22,250 bases of DNA from Beroe ovata (lineage: Eukaryota; Ctenophora; Nuda; Beroida; Beroidae): positions 63,487 through 85,736 of the forward strand of contig CAMPET010000168.1 of NCBI GenBank assembly GCA_946803715.1, read 5' to 3'. The position numbers and the translations under genes are program-made. Under the pieces are notes generated by a model. That model saw nothing but the letters and a program-made list of their open reading frames with translations, was not told where the DNA came from and did not search any database. Positions 1 through 10,164 of the stretch are shown here, piece after piece (the stretch's first letter is position 1; each line of letters starts with the position of its first letter).

Positions 1-1162
1 TGTGTGTGTGTGTGTGTGTGTGTGTGCATGAATCCCTGCATGAATCCCTGTATGTATCGTGTACTGTGTGTGTGTGTCTCCCAGCGAATGTCCTATATCA
101 GATAGAATACGTGACAAACAATCCTTCCTTATACGGTGTTGCCCGTTATATTGACACTGAGTTAACACAAATTCTACATGTTAACACAAATTCTAAATCA
201 ATACACAGCATAACAGCGAGAACACTATTCCTATTTCGAGTGAAATACTGGACCAAACACCAGTACCAAGATAGGGAAGCAAGGTGGTCCTGAAATTTCA
301 TTCTAAGTCGATTCAGCGTCCAAAAATATATAGGAATCTGAAGCATTTTCGAGAAAATCGGACAAAAATATTTTTCATAATTTTTCGTCTGGTGCAACAA
401 AATCCCAGACTCTTGGGGTCGAAATTGCCAAAAATTATGTTACGCTTTGGAGACGTGAAAAGATGTGTACTCGGCCTATTTTTGAGCTATGTCATTGAAA
501 TATCTCACTGAGGAAATGTCGTAATGTTGAGTTGTGCCTCATTCCCTCACAATGTAATGTTAGTGAGTAGGGTCAGTGTTAGTGAGTAGTATAGTTAGTG
601 AGTAGGGTCAGTGTTCGTGAGAGTGGAGAACTTCCTGTTGTGTTAAAACCCGATACTCGATATCATTTCCAGTAGCAGTGCTCTCGTGTTACCCTATGGA
701 ATGTTATTCACTGTTGTAACTAGGTACGCAGACAGTACACACTGCTATCAGATGCATTGTTTCACTGTGAGTGTGCTGTGTTAGTATAAAGTACAAGACG
801 TGTTCGTATGAACTCTGCTTGACAAGCAAAGTTACATCTCAAGCAGTGTTTCCAATAGCAGCGCAAATGAGATGCATTATTCATCAGAATAAAATGTTTT
901 GTAAACAAAGAGGTGTGAATGCATTCTTTTTTCAAACACTGTGAAATTTATCGTTTGCACAGAGACAACGTTCATTTACAGACTTAGACAATTTTATCTC
1001 TCATGCCACTGTATTTTCCTGTCTGACTGATCATCTCTATGACTAATGCTTAGCGTAGTGGTTGCAAAACACATCCGATATAACGTCTCAATGTCGTATA
1101 AACAAAGCTAGTAGAACGTTTTCTTAATGAGTGCTACACCAAGTCACATCCCTTTCAAAATA
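1..1162. other. Upstream region of NPC1, no gene recognised
   Basis: No conserved coding exon is visible. The stretch opens with a TG microsatellite (about 1-27), then holds a copy of a dispersed repeat (about 274-510). A short tandem block built on a TTAGTGAGTAG unit follows at about 559-625. The remainder is AT-rich unique sequence that presumably contains the NPC1 promoter and 5' UTR. No clear TATA box was found close to the proposed NPC1 start codon. Confidence 0.6.
274..510. repeat. Dispersed repeat, copy 1
   Basis: This block matches two further copies in GLB1 intron 1 (from 10429 and from 10781). Shared landmarks in order are TCGATTCAGCGT, CGAGAAAAT(C/T)GGACAAAAATA, TTTTTCGTCT, AAATTGCCAAAAA, GGAGAC and CGGCCTATTTTTGAG. 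Identity by eye is high but with indels. No coding potential, terminal inverted repeats or target duplication could be fixed, so the element class is unknown. A short non-autonomous transposon or SINE-like family is possible. Confidence 0.75.
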
Positions 1163-2697
1163 ATGGCAAGACGTTTTCACTTTGTGACAGTTGTCACAGT
1201 TTTATGGTTTCAGTGTGTATTGGGTGGCGCGCGCGAGCTGTTTATTCCATATCGATAGCATTTTTCAGCAGTGTTCGCGCGTCGCGTCATGCGCGCGATA
1301 AGAGAGTGACTGCGTTTTCATTGGTCACTCAGAATTGGAGGTTGCTAGTCTTTGTCTAACTGTTATTAGCCTTTACTCAGAAACCATGATTTGTGGAATA
1401 TCGCAATCAACACTCAGTATGTAGAGAATGTCTGAGGTATAATTAGCAGAATTCCGTGCGTGTTTTTGCGCTATTACAGCTATACCAATCTTACAGGAAT
1501 TGTGCCCAACACTCCGAAACCAGCCTGTTTGTTGCGATGCAGCCCAGATAGGCAAGTTTGTCAAGGAAATGGGAAAAGCCGCAAATCTGCTGATGGAATG
1601 TGGTTCTTGCTGGTCCAACTTTAGGATGATCTTATGTCAACAAATGTGCAGTCCAGACCAGAGCACATTTATGGAGGTGAGATATCATCCTAGCAACAAT
1701 ACTGTGTTTATCATAGTAACAGCAACATCATCGAGACTTTCACCATAGCAACAGCAACAATACCATAGCAACAATCATCACATAAACTTCAACAGTACCA
1801 TTACTACACAGGTTCCTGAGCAGTACGTCGTGCCTGGAAATGGACTCGCTGCCCGTTCATTCAGGACCTCTATCACCAAGGAATATGCCACAAAGTTATT
1901 CGATAGTTGTAGTGAGGTACAAGCGTTCGGCACATCAGCAATGGGAATGATTGTCAGAGAGCTGGATCAGGAAGTGTCATACCATGTGAGTGATCAGTAA
2001 CTCCCCCTCTCTCCCCCCACTTCTCTTCTCACCTCTCCCCACTTCCCCTTCCCTCTCACCTCTGCTCACTTCTCACCTCTGCTCACTTCTCACCTCTGCT
2101 CACCTCTCACCTCTGCTCACTTCTCAGCAACTACTGAGGGAGTTGGGAGACAACACATCAATGGCTCCATACTACACCGAGTACTATGTGGGCAATGCTC
2201 AAACCCCTAAAATCACACCACTCAAAGCTGATGTTTTAACCAATTGTTGGGAAAAGACAATTCAGGTATCAGTGATGAGCTTGTCCACGCAAGTTTGTCC
2301 ACGCAAGTTTGTCTCGTACTAAGCATAGATTCGTTATCAATTCGGGATCAATGGGGCTGATCTTCTCTATTCACCCATTAGGTACCCTGTATATGAGGTA
2401 TATGCTGTACTCACAACACACTATTTCGCAGGGAGAAGAAGCCTGTGCGTGTGAGCACTGCTCTGAAGCGTGCCGCAAAGACGAGATTATCACCGCGCCC
2501 CCGCCCACTGCCCCGTTCAAAATACTCGGCTTGGACGGAATTGCCGCCATCATGGGCGCCCTCTACGTCATGCTGGCCTTCCTCATCGGTTAGTATGGTG
2601 GTGGGGGGAAGTGGCGTGAGGTTGTAGGAGATAGGGGGAAGTGAGTTTTGACCAGTCAATTGTGACCTAGTAGTAGTCTCCCGACTAATACACGCTA

Positions 2698-2732
<35 letters not shown>

Positions 2733-5700
2733 GTCAATAGTCATGCTATAATATATGTATGTTGCTGTGTTTTGCTGTTGTCATGTTGTCGTTATATTCT
2801 GCATATTATTGTGACGTCACGATAACACACGATTATCGTAACGAGAGATGCTCATTCGTACACAGGGAGGGTGGGAATGTGTAATGTGTACATATAGCGT
2901 GCATTACCTAATACTACTGTTTGTAACTGTGGTGACACCCAATCACACAGTGGTGTCACCATGCCAACACCCTAACAACACCATGGTAACACCGTGGTAA
3001 CACCCGCAGCACTGCACTGCGGAATACGATGGTTCCTGCGTAGTAGACGCGGAGACGACATAGCATCTATTGATAGTAGGAGCACGAGTGCTAGCAGCAT
3101 ATCAGATATCAAGCGAGGCTTGGTCAAGAGTCTCCGTAACAAGATGATCAGCAAGGGACACAGTATCGACAGTTTGATAAGCAACGCGTTCCATGTCTGG
3201 TCTAGTATCTGCTGTAACCACCCTGCTAAATGCATGATCGGTACGTAATACCCAACTACATGTACATTGTACACTATGTTACCATGCATCATGTTACCAA
3301 CACATACACTATGTTACCATGCATCATGTTACCAACATGTTACCATACACTATGTTACCATGCATCATGTTACCATACACTATGTTTCCTTCACTCTATA
3401 CCGCTCTATAGGTATTACCCATCTCTCTCTTATCAGGGTCTATCATTGGAGTAGCAGTTTTCACGTCGGGTCTAGTGTTTTTCACCATAACCACAGACCC
3501 TGTGAAATTATGGTCATCCAAGCACAGCGTCGCTAGGCAACAGAAGGAATTCTTTGACAACAACTTTACGCCTTTCTATCGTACCACTCAGGTTAGTGGC
3601 AGGGTTTTCCAGGCAATGTACAATCTACTGTCATTGCACGCTCTGTACACGACACTGTCGTAACACTTCCATTCACAGCATCGACTTAGTTATAAACGCT
3701 GTTCGGTATCATTACTCTTCACGATTAACTGCTCAGATAATAATCAAAGCGAAAGAGGGGATGCAAGATTTCGACTACAGAGTGGCAGCTGCCCACAAGA
3801 AAGTGAAGTTTGGAGCTGTACTCTCATATGAAGTATTGAGTGAGGCACTCAAACTACAGAACACTGTCGCTAATATTACAGCGTCTGCATACGGACAAGA
3901 TGTTACTTTGGAGGTACAGATGTGACCATTGTTCACATTGTGTTATTATTAGGAGTATTAGTGACGACTCTGTTGACAGTGATGGTGACAGTTTTTACTA
4001 ATGACACTGTTAACAGGACGTGTGCTACAAGCCGCTAGCGCCCGACAACAAGAACTGTGCTGTCATGTCTCCACTCCAGTGGTTCCAGAACAAGCAGGAA
4101 AACCTGGATCTCGTGAAGCGAGAGCGAAACTTCCTCGACCACATATATTTCTGTGCTCGCAAGAATCTATCTCCGCTCGACTCGGGAAATATCGGAATTC
4201 CGTGTCTTGGTGTTTTTGGGGGGCCTGCTTTCACTAACCTCGTATACGGTGGATACGACAAGGAGATTTATGAAGGAGCAGAGTCGATCATAATAACTCT
4301 CCCCCTGAACAACCATGTTTCTAACAACACTCTTGCCCTGGCTTGGGAGAAGGAATTCCTCAAATATATGAAGGTTGGTGTAGACGACAACACAATATTG
4401 CAGAATCAGGTGATATCTGTCGAGTGGAGAAATCACCCCATTGCAACGCGAGACTCGGTTTAGCTCATCACATTGTGCTATATGCATGTTTTAAAATAAC
4501 GAGTACTCATCATGACCTAGTGGCCAATATGCTCCACATTAAGAACTGACTCTCATAACAACTAACACGGTTGCATAACAGTTAACATGGTGTAATAACA
4601 ACTAACACGATCTTGTCGGTCTCATGACAACTAACATCCCCTCCCCTCTTCAGACGTATACGAGTGATAAGATATCGGTGAGTTTCAGCGCAGAGCGAGC
4701 AATCGAGGACGAGATTACGGAGAGCAGTTTCCAGGATCTGTACACCGTCTTCATCAGCTACGTTCTCATGTTCCTGTGAGTGTGTGTGTTCCCGACGGTG
4801 GTTATTGATCCCTGATTCGCAATTTCCTCCTCTCAAAAACCCTCTCTCTTTTAATCATCGCACAAAACTCCGTGAAAAAGCGCGAATCTGATTTCCCCCT
4901 CACCTGATCCCCCTCTCTCCAAGGTACGTCTCTCTAACCCTGGGAAAACTCCAACTATCCTGTTCGTCCAACATGATCCAAGCCAAGTCTATGGTTGGGT
5001 TCTCCGGGGTGATCATTGTTCTCTGCTCCGTGGCTTGCTCCCTCGGGATATTCTCATTCCTCGGGTGGGAAGCAACACTCATCGTCATTGAGGTGAGTGT
5101 GAGTGTGTAACCAATGGTTACGGAGTGAGAGAGTGTACCCATTCTTCGTAACCGTGCGGTTACCGTGTGTTACTCATACACGGTAACCAATAGTTACTAC
5201 GTGTTGTGACCAGGGTAACTAGTGTGAGTATCACCCACTCTCTCTCTCACACTTCAAACTCTCTCCCCCTAGGTTGTTCCATTCCTGGTTCTTGCTGTGG
5301 GAGTTGACAACATCTACATCTTGGTACAGGCGCTGCAGAAAGATCCCCCTAAATCAGTATCACAAGTGCCACAGCAGGTACACAGCCCACAACTCTGCCC
5401 TACTCCCTACTATTCTCAGTCCCCACTACCAAATTTCCTGATTCATAATTCACCTGATTTCTTCTCCCGGTACTGATCATGTTCCCACCAAATCTACCCC
5501 AAGTTATCAAAAATCAGCGCCACCATGTGTACTCATTGCTCATCCCACTCTCATTCCCCAGATATCGATGGTGTTTGGGAAGATCGGACCCAGTATGCTT
5601 CTCTCGGCTTGCTGTGAGACTGTGGCATTTTCTCTGGGGGCGATGTCGTCCATGCCAGCCGTCAGGAACTTCTCGTTGTACGCCGCTCTTGCTGTGTTCA

Positions 5701-8294
5701 TAAACTTTCTCCTGCAGTGCACTACCTTCCTATCCGTGAGTTATTTTTACCACGTGACTAACAAATGCCCATATTAGGTTATCACGTGACTAATACATGT
5801 CCATATTAGGTTATCACATGACTAACACATGTCAATATTAGGTAATCACGTGGGATCTCAAAAGACAGATGAGTGGGAAATATGATTGTTTCTGTTGCCT
5901 CAGTAACGGTGACTCAGAAAGGAGTAGCAAAAGAAAGGGAGTGGTCGCTGGTGGGTAGTTGAATTGTCACAGTATGGTTATCTTCATATTGAGAAGTATT
6001 GATTGTTCTCTGAAATTCACATTTCCCTGCAGTCGCAATTGAGAAATACTGGGCTCCAGCACTCTTTTCCTCGAAATGTATCAGGGGTGCTGTGGTTGCT
6101 CTTTTCTTCTTCATCTCCTGTGCTAGTATTGGTGAGTGCACAGTTACTAGCTATTACGATGGCTACTACTCCAGACAGTTACCCTGGTAACGTGAGTCAC
6201 CATGGTAACCATGGTACTACGAGTAACCATAGTACACTCCTGTATCACACTCTATCCGGCATCAGGCATGCTGAACAGAGTAGAGATAGGACTGGATCAG
6301 ACGGTGGCTCTACCTCACTACAGTTACCTTGGCAACTACTATCGTGACATATTCAGCCAGCTGAGGGTCGGACCCCCCGTGTACTTTGTTTTCCACAACT
6401 CTGACTACACGTGGCAGAGATTCCCCAAGAGACGTGCTCAGGATGAGATCTGCATGGGTAGATCCTGCAACTCCTCCAGTGCTCTCAACTTCCTCAAGAG
6501 ACAATCGCAGATCTCCAACTACAGTACTATCGGTGAGTCTCCTTCATCCTCCCAACTAAGTGTCTTGATCTATAGGAGATATCTACCCTCCCTTAACTGC
6601 ACCACTAACTCCCCCCACTCTAAATCCCCCCACTGTAACTCCCCCAACTCTGACTCCCCCACTCTAACCCCCCCAATCTAACNCCCACTCTAACTTCCCC
6701 CACTCTCCCCAGCCACACCCCCAAACTCGTGGCTGGATGACTACTTTACCTGGCTGGATCCCACATTTGAGTGTTGCAGAACTTATTTCAACGGAACATT
6801 CTGTCCATCTACCGACCGAACTAGCACATGCTACTCCTGTCTCAAGAAATCAGGTATTACACATTTCAACACATTTAAACAACTATAACAGTGTAATACA
6901 TAGCATAGCCCATGCTGGTTCATACTGTTCTAATACAGCAGTCTGTGTGTACAGTGTAGTGTACACAGTACACACTAATTATCTATCAAACTGTATTCTC
7001 ACCCACTATACTCTGTCAGACGGTGAGAGACCTCCAGACCATCTCTTCTTCAAGCACCTGCCCTCATTTCTCTCCGACAACCCCAATGCTGACTACTGTG
7101 CGAAGGGGGGACATGCTCTCTATGCGGACGCAGTGGAGATGGCATATGGGAAATCCCGGATAACGGAACAGCCCGTGGCTATCAAAGCGGCCTACTTCCA
7201 GTCTTACCACACCCCTCTACACACGTCTAGGGTAAGAATGAACTCGCCTCTTGAGTGAGAATATGAATATGTTATGAGCCTCTATTTCCCACTCTGTTTC
7301 ATCGCCCCTCTTTCATCGCCCATTCCCCTCACAGGATTTCATCAAAGCGTACAGGCGAGCTCTAGATATAGCAGATGAGATGTCATCCAAAGTAACGAAT
7401 ATGACGGTCTATCCGTACAGTGTGTTTTATCTGTTCTATGAGCAGTACCTGACAATCACTGACGAGACCATTATCAATCTGCTCCTCTGCATCATGTCAG
7501 TCTTCCTCATGTCATTCATACTCCTTGGTTTTAACCTGGGTCCTGCTCTCATCACCACGGTGACGGTTGCCATGATAACAGTCGACATGTTCGGACTCAT
7601 GTATCTCTGGGACATTACACTGAACGCAGTGAGTCTGGTTAACTTGGTCATGAGTGTAGGAATATCGGTGGAGTTCTCATCTCACATTGTCAAAAGTTTC
7701 ACCACTTCTAAAGCTGTGGGTCGGATGGACAAGGCATACGATGCCCTAGTGAGAACCGGACCATCTGTTCTCAGCGGGATTACTCTCACTAAATTTGTGG
7801 GGATAGTCGTGCTAGCATTTGCCAAGTCTCAGATATTTGAGATATTCTACTTCAGGATGTACTTGGGTATAGTTATTCTGGGAGCGCTGCACTCTCTAGT
7901 CTTCCTTCCCACTCTACTCTCCTTCATAGGCTTCACTAACGACTTCTCTGCGGCGGTGAAGGGTCGCTATGAGCCCACTGACATGAAGGATATGAGTCCC
8001 ACAGATAGCGGTGTCAATGTGGGAGAGGAAGAAGTGGTGTCATCACAGCCGATCAATGCAGCGAGATACGCCGGATACAAGATATCGTTCCTATCCCCCA
8101 AACTAGGGGGTTACAGACCAGCGCCACTGTTCACCAGTGCCCCACCGCCGCCACCTGCCCCGGACACGGAGCTGCACAGTTCACGGAGCCCCAGCATTTC
8201 CAGCAGATCTACAACTAAGAGTGGAGCAAGTGTTGTCGTGAACATGATGGACAATAGTTACACTGACATTGGGAAATATGGCGTCCCCGTTTAG
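1163..8294 (+). CDS. NPC1: Niemann-Pick C1 family sterol transporter, 20-exon model
   Basis: NPC1 takes cholesterol from NPC2 in the lysosome lumen and moves it into and across the limiting membrane. Proposed exons: 1163-1223, 1381-1416, 1480-1676, 1812-1985, 2128-2265, 2432-2588, 3010-3240, 3437-3591, 3737-3913, 4017-4373, 4654-4775, 4924-5092, 5273-5377, 5562-5735, 5842-5950, 6033-6131, 6266-6532, 6713-6853, 7020-7231, 7335-8294. All junctions are GT-AG and keep frame, giving about 1346 residues (human 1278). Visible in order: signal peptide, Cys-rich sterol-binding domain (QELCP, CSPDQS), first helix (ILGLDG), middle luminal domain ([14 protein letters not shown]), sterol-sensing domain with the conserved proline in [13 protein letters not shown], Cys-rich loop ([19 protein letters not shown]), and the final membrane block ([25 protein letters not shown]). 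Exons 1-3 are the least certain. The donor at 4374 (GTTGGT) is weak but keeps exact length against human NPC1. The 119-residue tail lacks LLNF. NPC1L1 is an alternative paralogue name. Confidence 0.95.
1227..1303. promoter_or_regulatory. CpG-rich block with TATCGATA, possible regulatory element
   Basis: The block has runs of GCGCGCGCG and CGCGCGTCGCGTC in otherwise CpG-poor DNA, and a TATCGATA (1250-1257). A TTTATTCC lies just before it. A similar combination (TTTATTCCC, GCGC runs, ATATCGAT) lies upstream of both GLB1 first-exon copies. In the exon model it falls inside NPC1 intron 1. If the first two exons are wrong, it would instead be the core promoter. TATCGATA is the DRE core known from insects; whether it functions here is unknown. 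Confidence 0.3.
2057..2124 (+). repeat. 17-bp pyrimidine minisatellite abutting a 3' splice site
   Basis: There are four back-to-back 17-bp units of the form CACCTCTGCTCAC(T/C)TCT. They end directly at the CAG acceptor (2125-2127) of the NPC1 exon starting at 2128. The polypyrimidine tract of this intron is therefore made entirely of a tandem repeat. Confidence 0.85.
2701..2730. repeat. GT dinucleotide microsatellite
   Basis: A pure (GT)15 run in the NPC1 intron between 2588 and 3010. Confidence 0.97.
3271..3388 (+). repeat. Irregular tandem repeat of GTTACCATGCATCATGTTACC
   Basis: Units starting ACACTATGTTACCATG recur at 3271, 3306, 3347 and 3377 (spacings 35, 41 and 30), in the NPC1 intron 3241-3436. 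The units are rich in GTTACC half-sites of the X-box type and in ATGCAT palindromes. Confidence 0.8.
5746..5841 (+). repeat. 32-bp tandem repeat carrying copies of an intron acceptor
   Basis: Three 32-bp units end at 5777, 5809 and 5841, each finishing in ATATTAG. A partial fourth unit is the first 11 bases of the NPC1 exon that starts at 5842. Units 1 and 2 and the exon start contain CACGTG; unit 3 has CACATG. Only the last AG gives an open reading frame, because the first two would be followed in frame by a TGA. Confidence 0.9.
6604..6710 (+). repeat. C-rich CCCCCACTCTAA-type minisatellite at a 3' splice site
   Basis: Degenerate units of about 14-17 bp built on CTCCCCCACTCTAA run up to the acceptor at 6711-6712 of NPC1 exon 6713-6853. 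One unresolved base lies at 6683. Variable unit length and the N suggest a polymorphic or poorly assembled array. Confidence 0.8.
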
Positions 8295-9070
8295 TGAACT
8301 ACACTCCCACTCCCCCTTTAAATCACACTTTATTTGAATTTGATTGTTTACTTCTTGCTTTTTTATGGAGTTGGGTAGTTGAAATAGCCAGGAGCACATT
8401 CAAATATCCTTTTTTATTTTTGTACTGAGAGTTAACGCCCACGGACCAATTTAACCGCCGTTATTATGGTAAATCATGGGGTAATATAGGACAATTATAG
8501 GTTAAGATGATAGGACAATAGGGAATAGGTTCCACGTGGTATTTAACTATTTGTCTAGGGTCTTGTGTGTGAATTCTTTTCTATGCTTTCAATCAACACA
8601 TTGAGAAATTTGAATCACTGATCACTTCATCTTTACTTCCAATAGAGTGTAACACTAATTGAAGCGGATTATGTTATGTTAGTAACTCACAGTTCACTGA
8701 AATGATAATTAAATCACATTTCATCTAAATCTTACTGTAATATTTGAAAAATTGTAGATAACTGCGTGGTATATTTGAAAATTATGCTTGGAGACGTGAA
8801 AATTGTATTTACTGATCATCCTTTTTTCAATTAATATTCGAAATAAACACGGTGTTTTATTGTTGCCTAATATTACAACGACTGAAAGTGCGCTATCAGC
8901 GTCAAAGAAGCAAAATTAAGAAGGACCACGCCCTATTTGTGTAACACACTTTGTGTTTAACTAACGAATTACGATTGAAGGAAGTGCTGTAATCACTGAA
9001 TGCTAAGATATCCTTAAACATCGCAGAATTTATGTTCAAAGGAACCATTAACTGCTCGACTACTGACTTA
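8295..9070. other. NPC1 3' flank and NPC1-GLB1 spacer
   Basis: AT-rich sequence with no recognisable exon. It should contain the NPC1 3' UTR. A short stretch near 8781 (GGAGACGTGAAAA) recalls part of the dispersed repeat but is too short to call. A Pol II poly(A) hexamer is noted separately at 8842. Confidence 0.6.
8842..8847 (+). terminator. Candidate NPC1 poly(A) signal AATAAA
   Basis: This is the only canonical AATAAA noticed in the 780 bp after the NPC1 stop codon. It would imply a 3' UTR of about 570 nt. No transcript evidence is available. Confidence 0.35.
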
Positions 9071-9684
9071 CTATCAATTAGCCATGGATAATAATTAGCC
9101 AGTAATCAGAATTCAAATGCCGCACCCGTTTATTCCCATCATTCTCGCGCTTTGGCGCTACGCTGATATCGATCCACGCGCATAATACAATGAATGTTGT
9201 ATCCGCGCGTAACGAAAAAGTAAATTCATTTTGTGACATAGCCACATTTCAAATTTACCCGCACTTCCATATTCCAGGGAAAACCAAGGAAAAGACATGG
9301 CTTAGATAAAACAAATTGAATAATTGAATTTATTGATGTCTTCTATCACTTAAAATCTCATGTAACACTCAGCAATGCTTCATTTCTAATCATCTCTTCT
9401 GAATTAGCAATGTTGTTGTAGTGAATGTTGCAAAGAACACACGCGAGTAATTCCGCCTTCCTCTCTTCTTCTACTGTCGTTTACACCAGCTGAGGTAAAT
9501 GCTATCAGGAGGTGTGAAATACGATACAGTCCTGATAAAATGTTTGCGGTTTTGTTGCTTGTGTGCAGCTGCACAGCTCTAGTTCATTGTAAAAGGGAAT
9601 TTGTCGTGGACTGGGAAAATGATCAATTTCTCAAGGACGGCAGACCATTCCAATACATATCCGGGGGAATGCATTATTTCCGTA
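9071..9684 (+). repeat. Upstream copy (A) of GLB1 promoter and exon 1
   Basis: Copy A aligns over its whole length with copy B (9721-10309), roughly 90% by eye with several indels. One is an extra 30-odd bases near 9345-9385 in A; another is an extra stretch near 10085-10110 in B. Both share a promoter block with TTTGGCGC (9151-9158, E2F-like) and ATATCGAT (9166-9173), and the start of exon 1. Copy A stops inside exon 1 exactly at an N (9685). Confidence 0.9.
9540..9684 (+). pseudogene. Truncated duplicate of GLB1 first exon
   Basis: The fragment encodes a signal peptide ([11 protein letters not shown]...) followed by the GH35 N-terminal strand ([19 protein letters not shown]). It is nearly identical to the functional exon at 10165; visible differences include A/V at residue 3 and R/K in DG(R/K)PF. 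The frame is intact up to the N at 9685, after which unrelated sequence follows and no donor site is present. It is either an assembly artefact (the second haplotype joined in tandem) or a genuine truncated tandem duplicate. It has no downstream exons of its own. Confidence 0.8.
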
Positions 9685-9720
9685 NATCAGCTTTTTTGAC
9701 CGTTTGGTCTTTGACTATTA

Positions 9721-10164
9721 ATATCAATTAGCAATGGAGAATAATTGGCAAATTATCAGAATTCAAATGCCACACCCGTTTATTCCCATCATTCTCGCGC
9801 TTTGGCGCTACCTTGATATCGATCCACGCGCAGAATACAACAAATGTTGTATCCGCGCGTAACGGGAAAGTGAATTCAATTTGTGACATTGCCACATTTC
9901 GAATTTACCCGCACTTCCATATTCTAAGGAAAACCAAGGAAAAGACATGGCTTAGATGGAGCAAATTGAATAATTTAATTCATTGATGTCCTCTAATCAT
10001 CTCTTCTGTCATAGCGATGTTGGTAGTGAATGAAACAAAGAACACACGCGAGTAATTCCGCCTTCCTCTCTACTTCCACTGTCCTTCACACAGTACTCTC
10101 TACTTCTACTCCAGCTAAGGTATATGCTATCATGAGGTGTGAAATACGATACAATCCTGATAAA
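9721..10164 (+). promoter_or_regulatory. GLB1 upstream/promoter region (copy B)
   Basis: This is the 5' flank of the intact GLB1 first exon. The segments best preserved against copy A are the most likely control elements: a block around 9777-9835 with TTTATTCCCATC, CTCGCGC, TTTGGCGC (9801-9808) and ATATCGAT (9816-9823) plus CCACGCGCA, and a CGCGCGTAAC close by. No TATA box precedes the start codon at a typical distance. The elements are recognised only by motif and by conservation between the two copies. Confidence 0.4.

Noticed and set aside
1990-2127. Ser/Pro/Leu-rich start to the frame containing NPC1 exon 2128-2265
   Set aside because: This is the intronic pyrimidine minisatellite read in frame; the exon begins after its CAG.
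4374-4462. Read-through of NPC1 exon 4017-4373 into the following intron
   Set aside because: The frame stays open to a TAG, but ending at 4373 preserves exact length and phase against NPC1 across the next exon.
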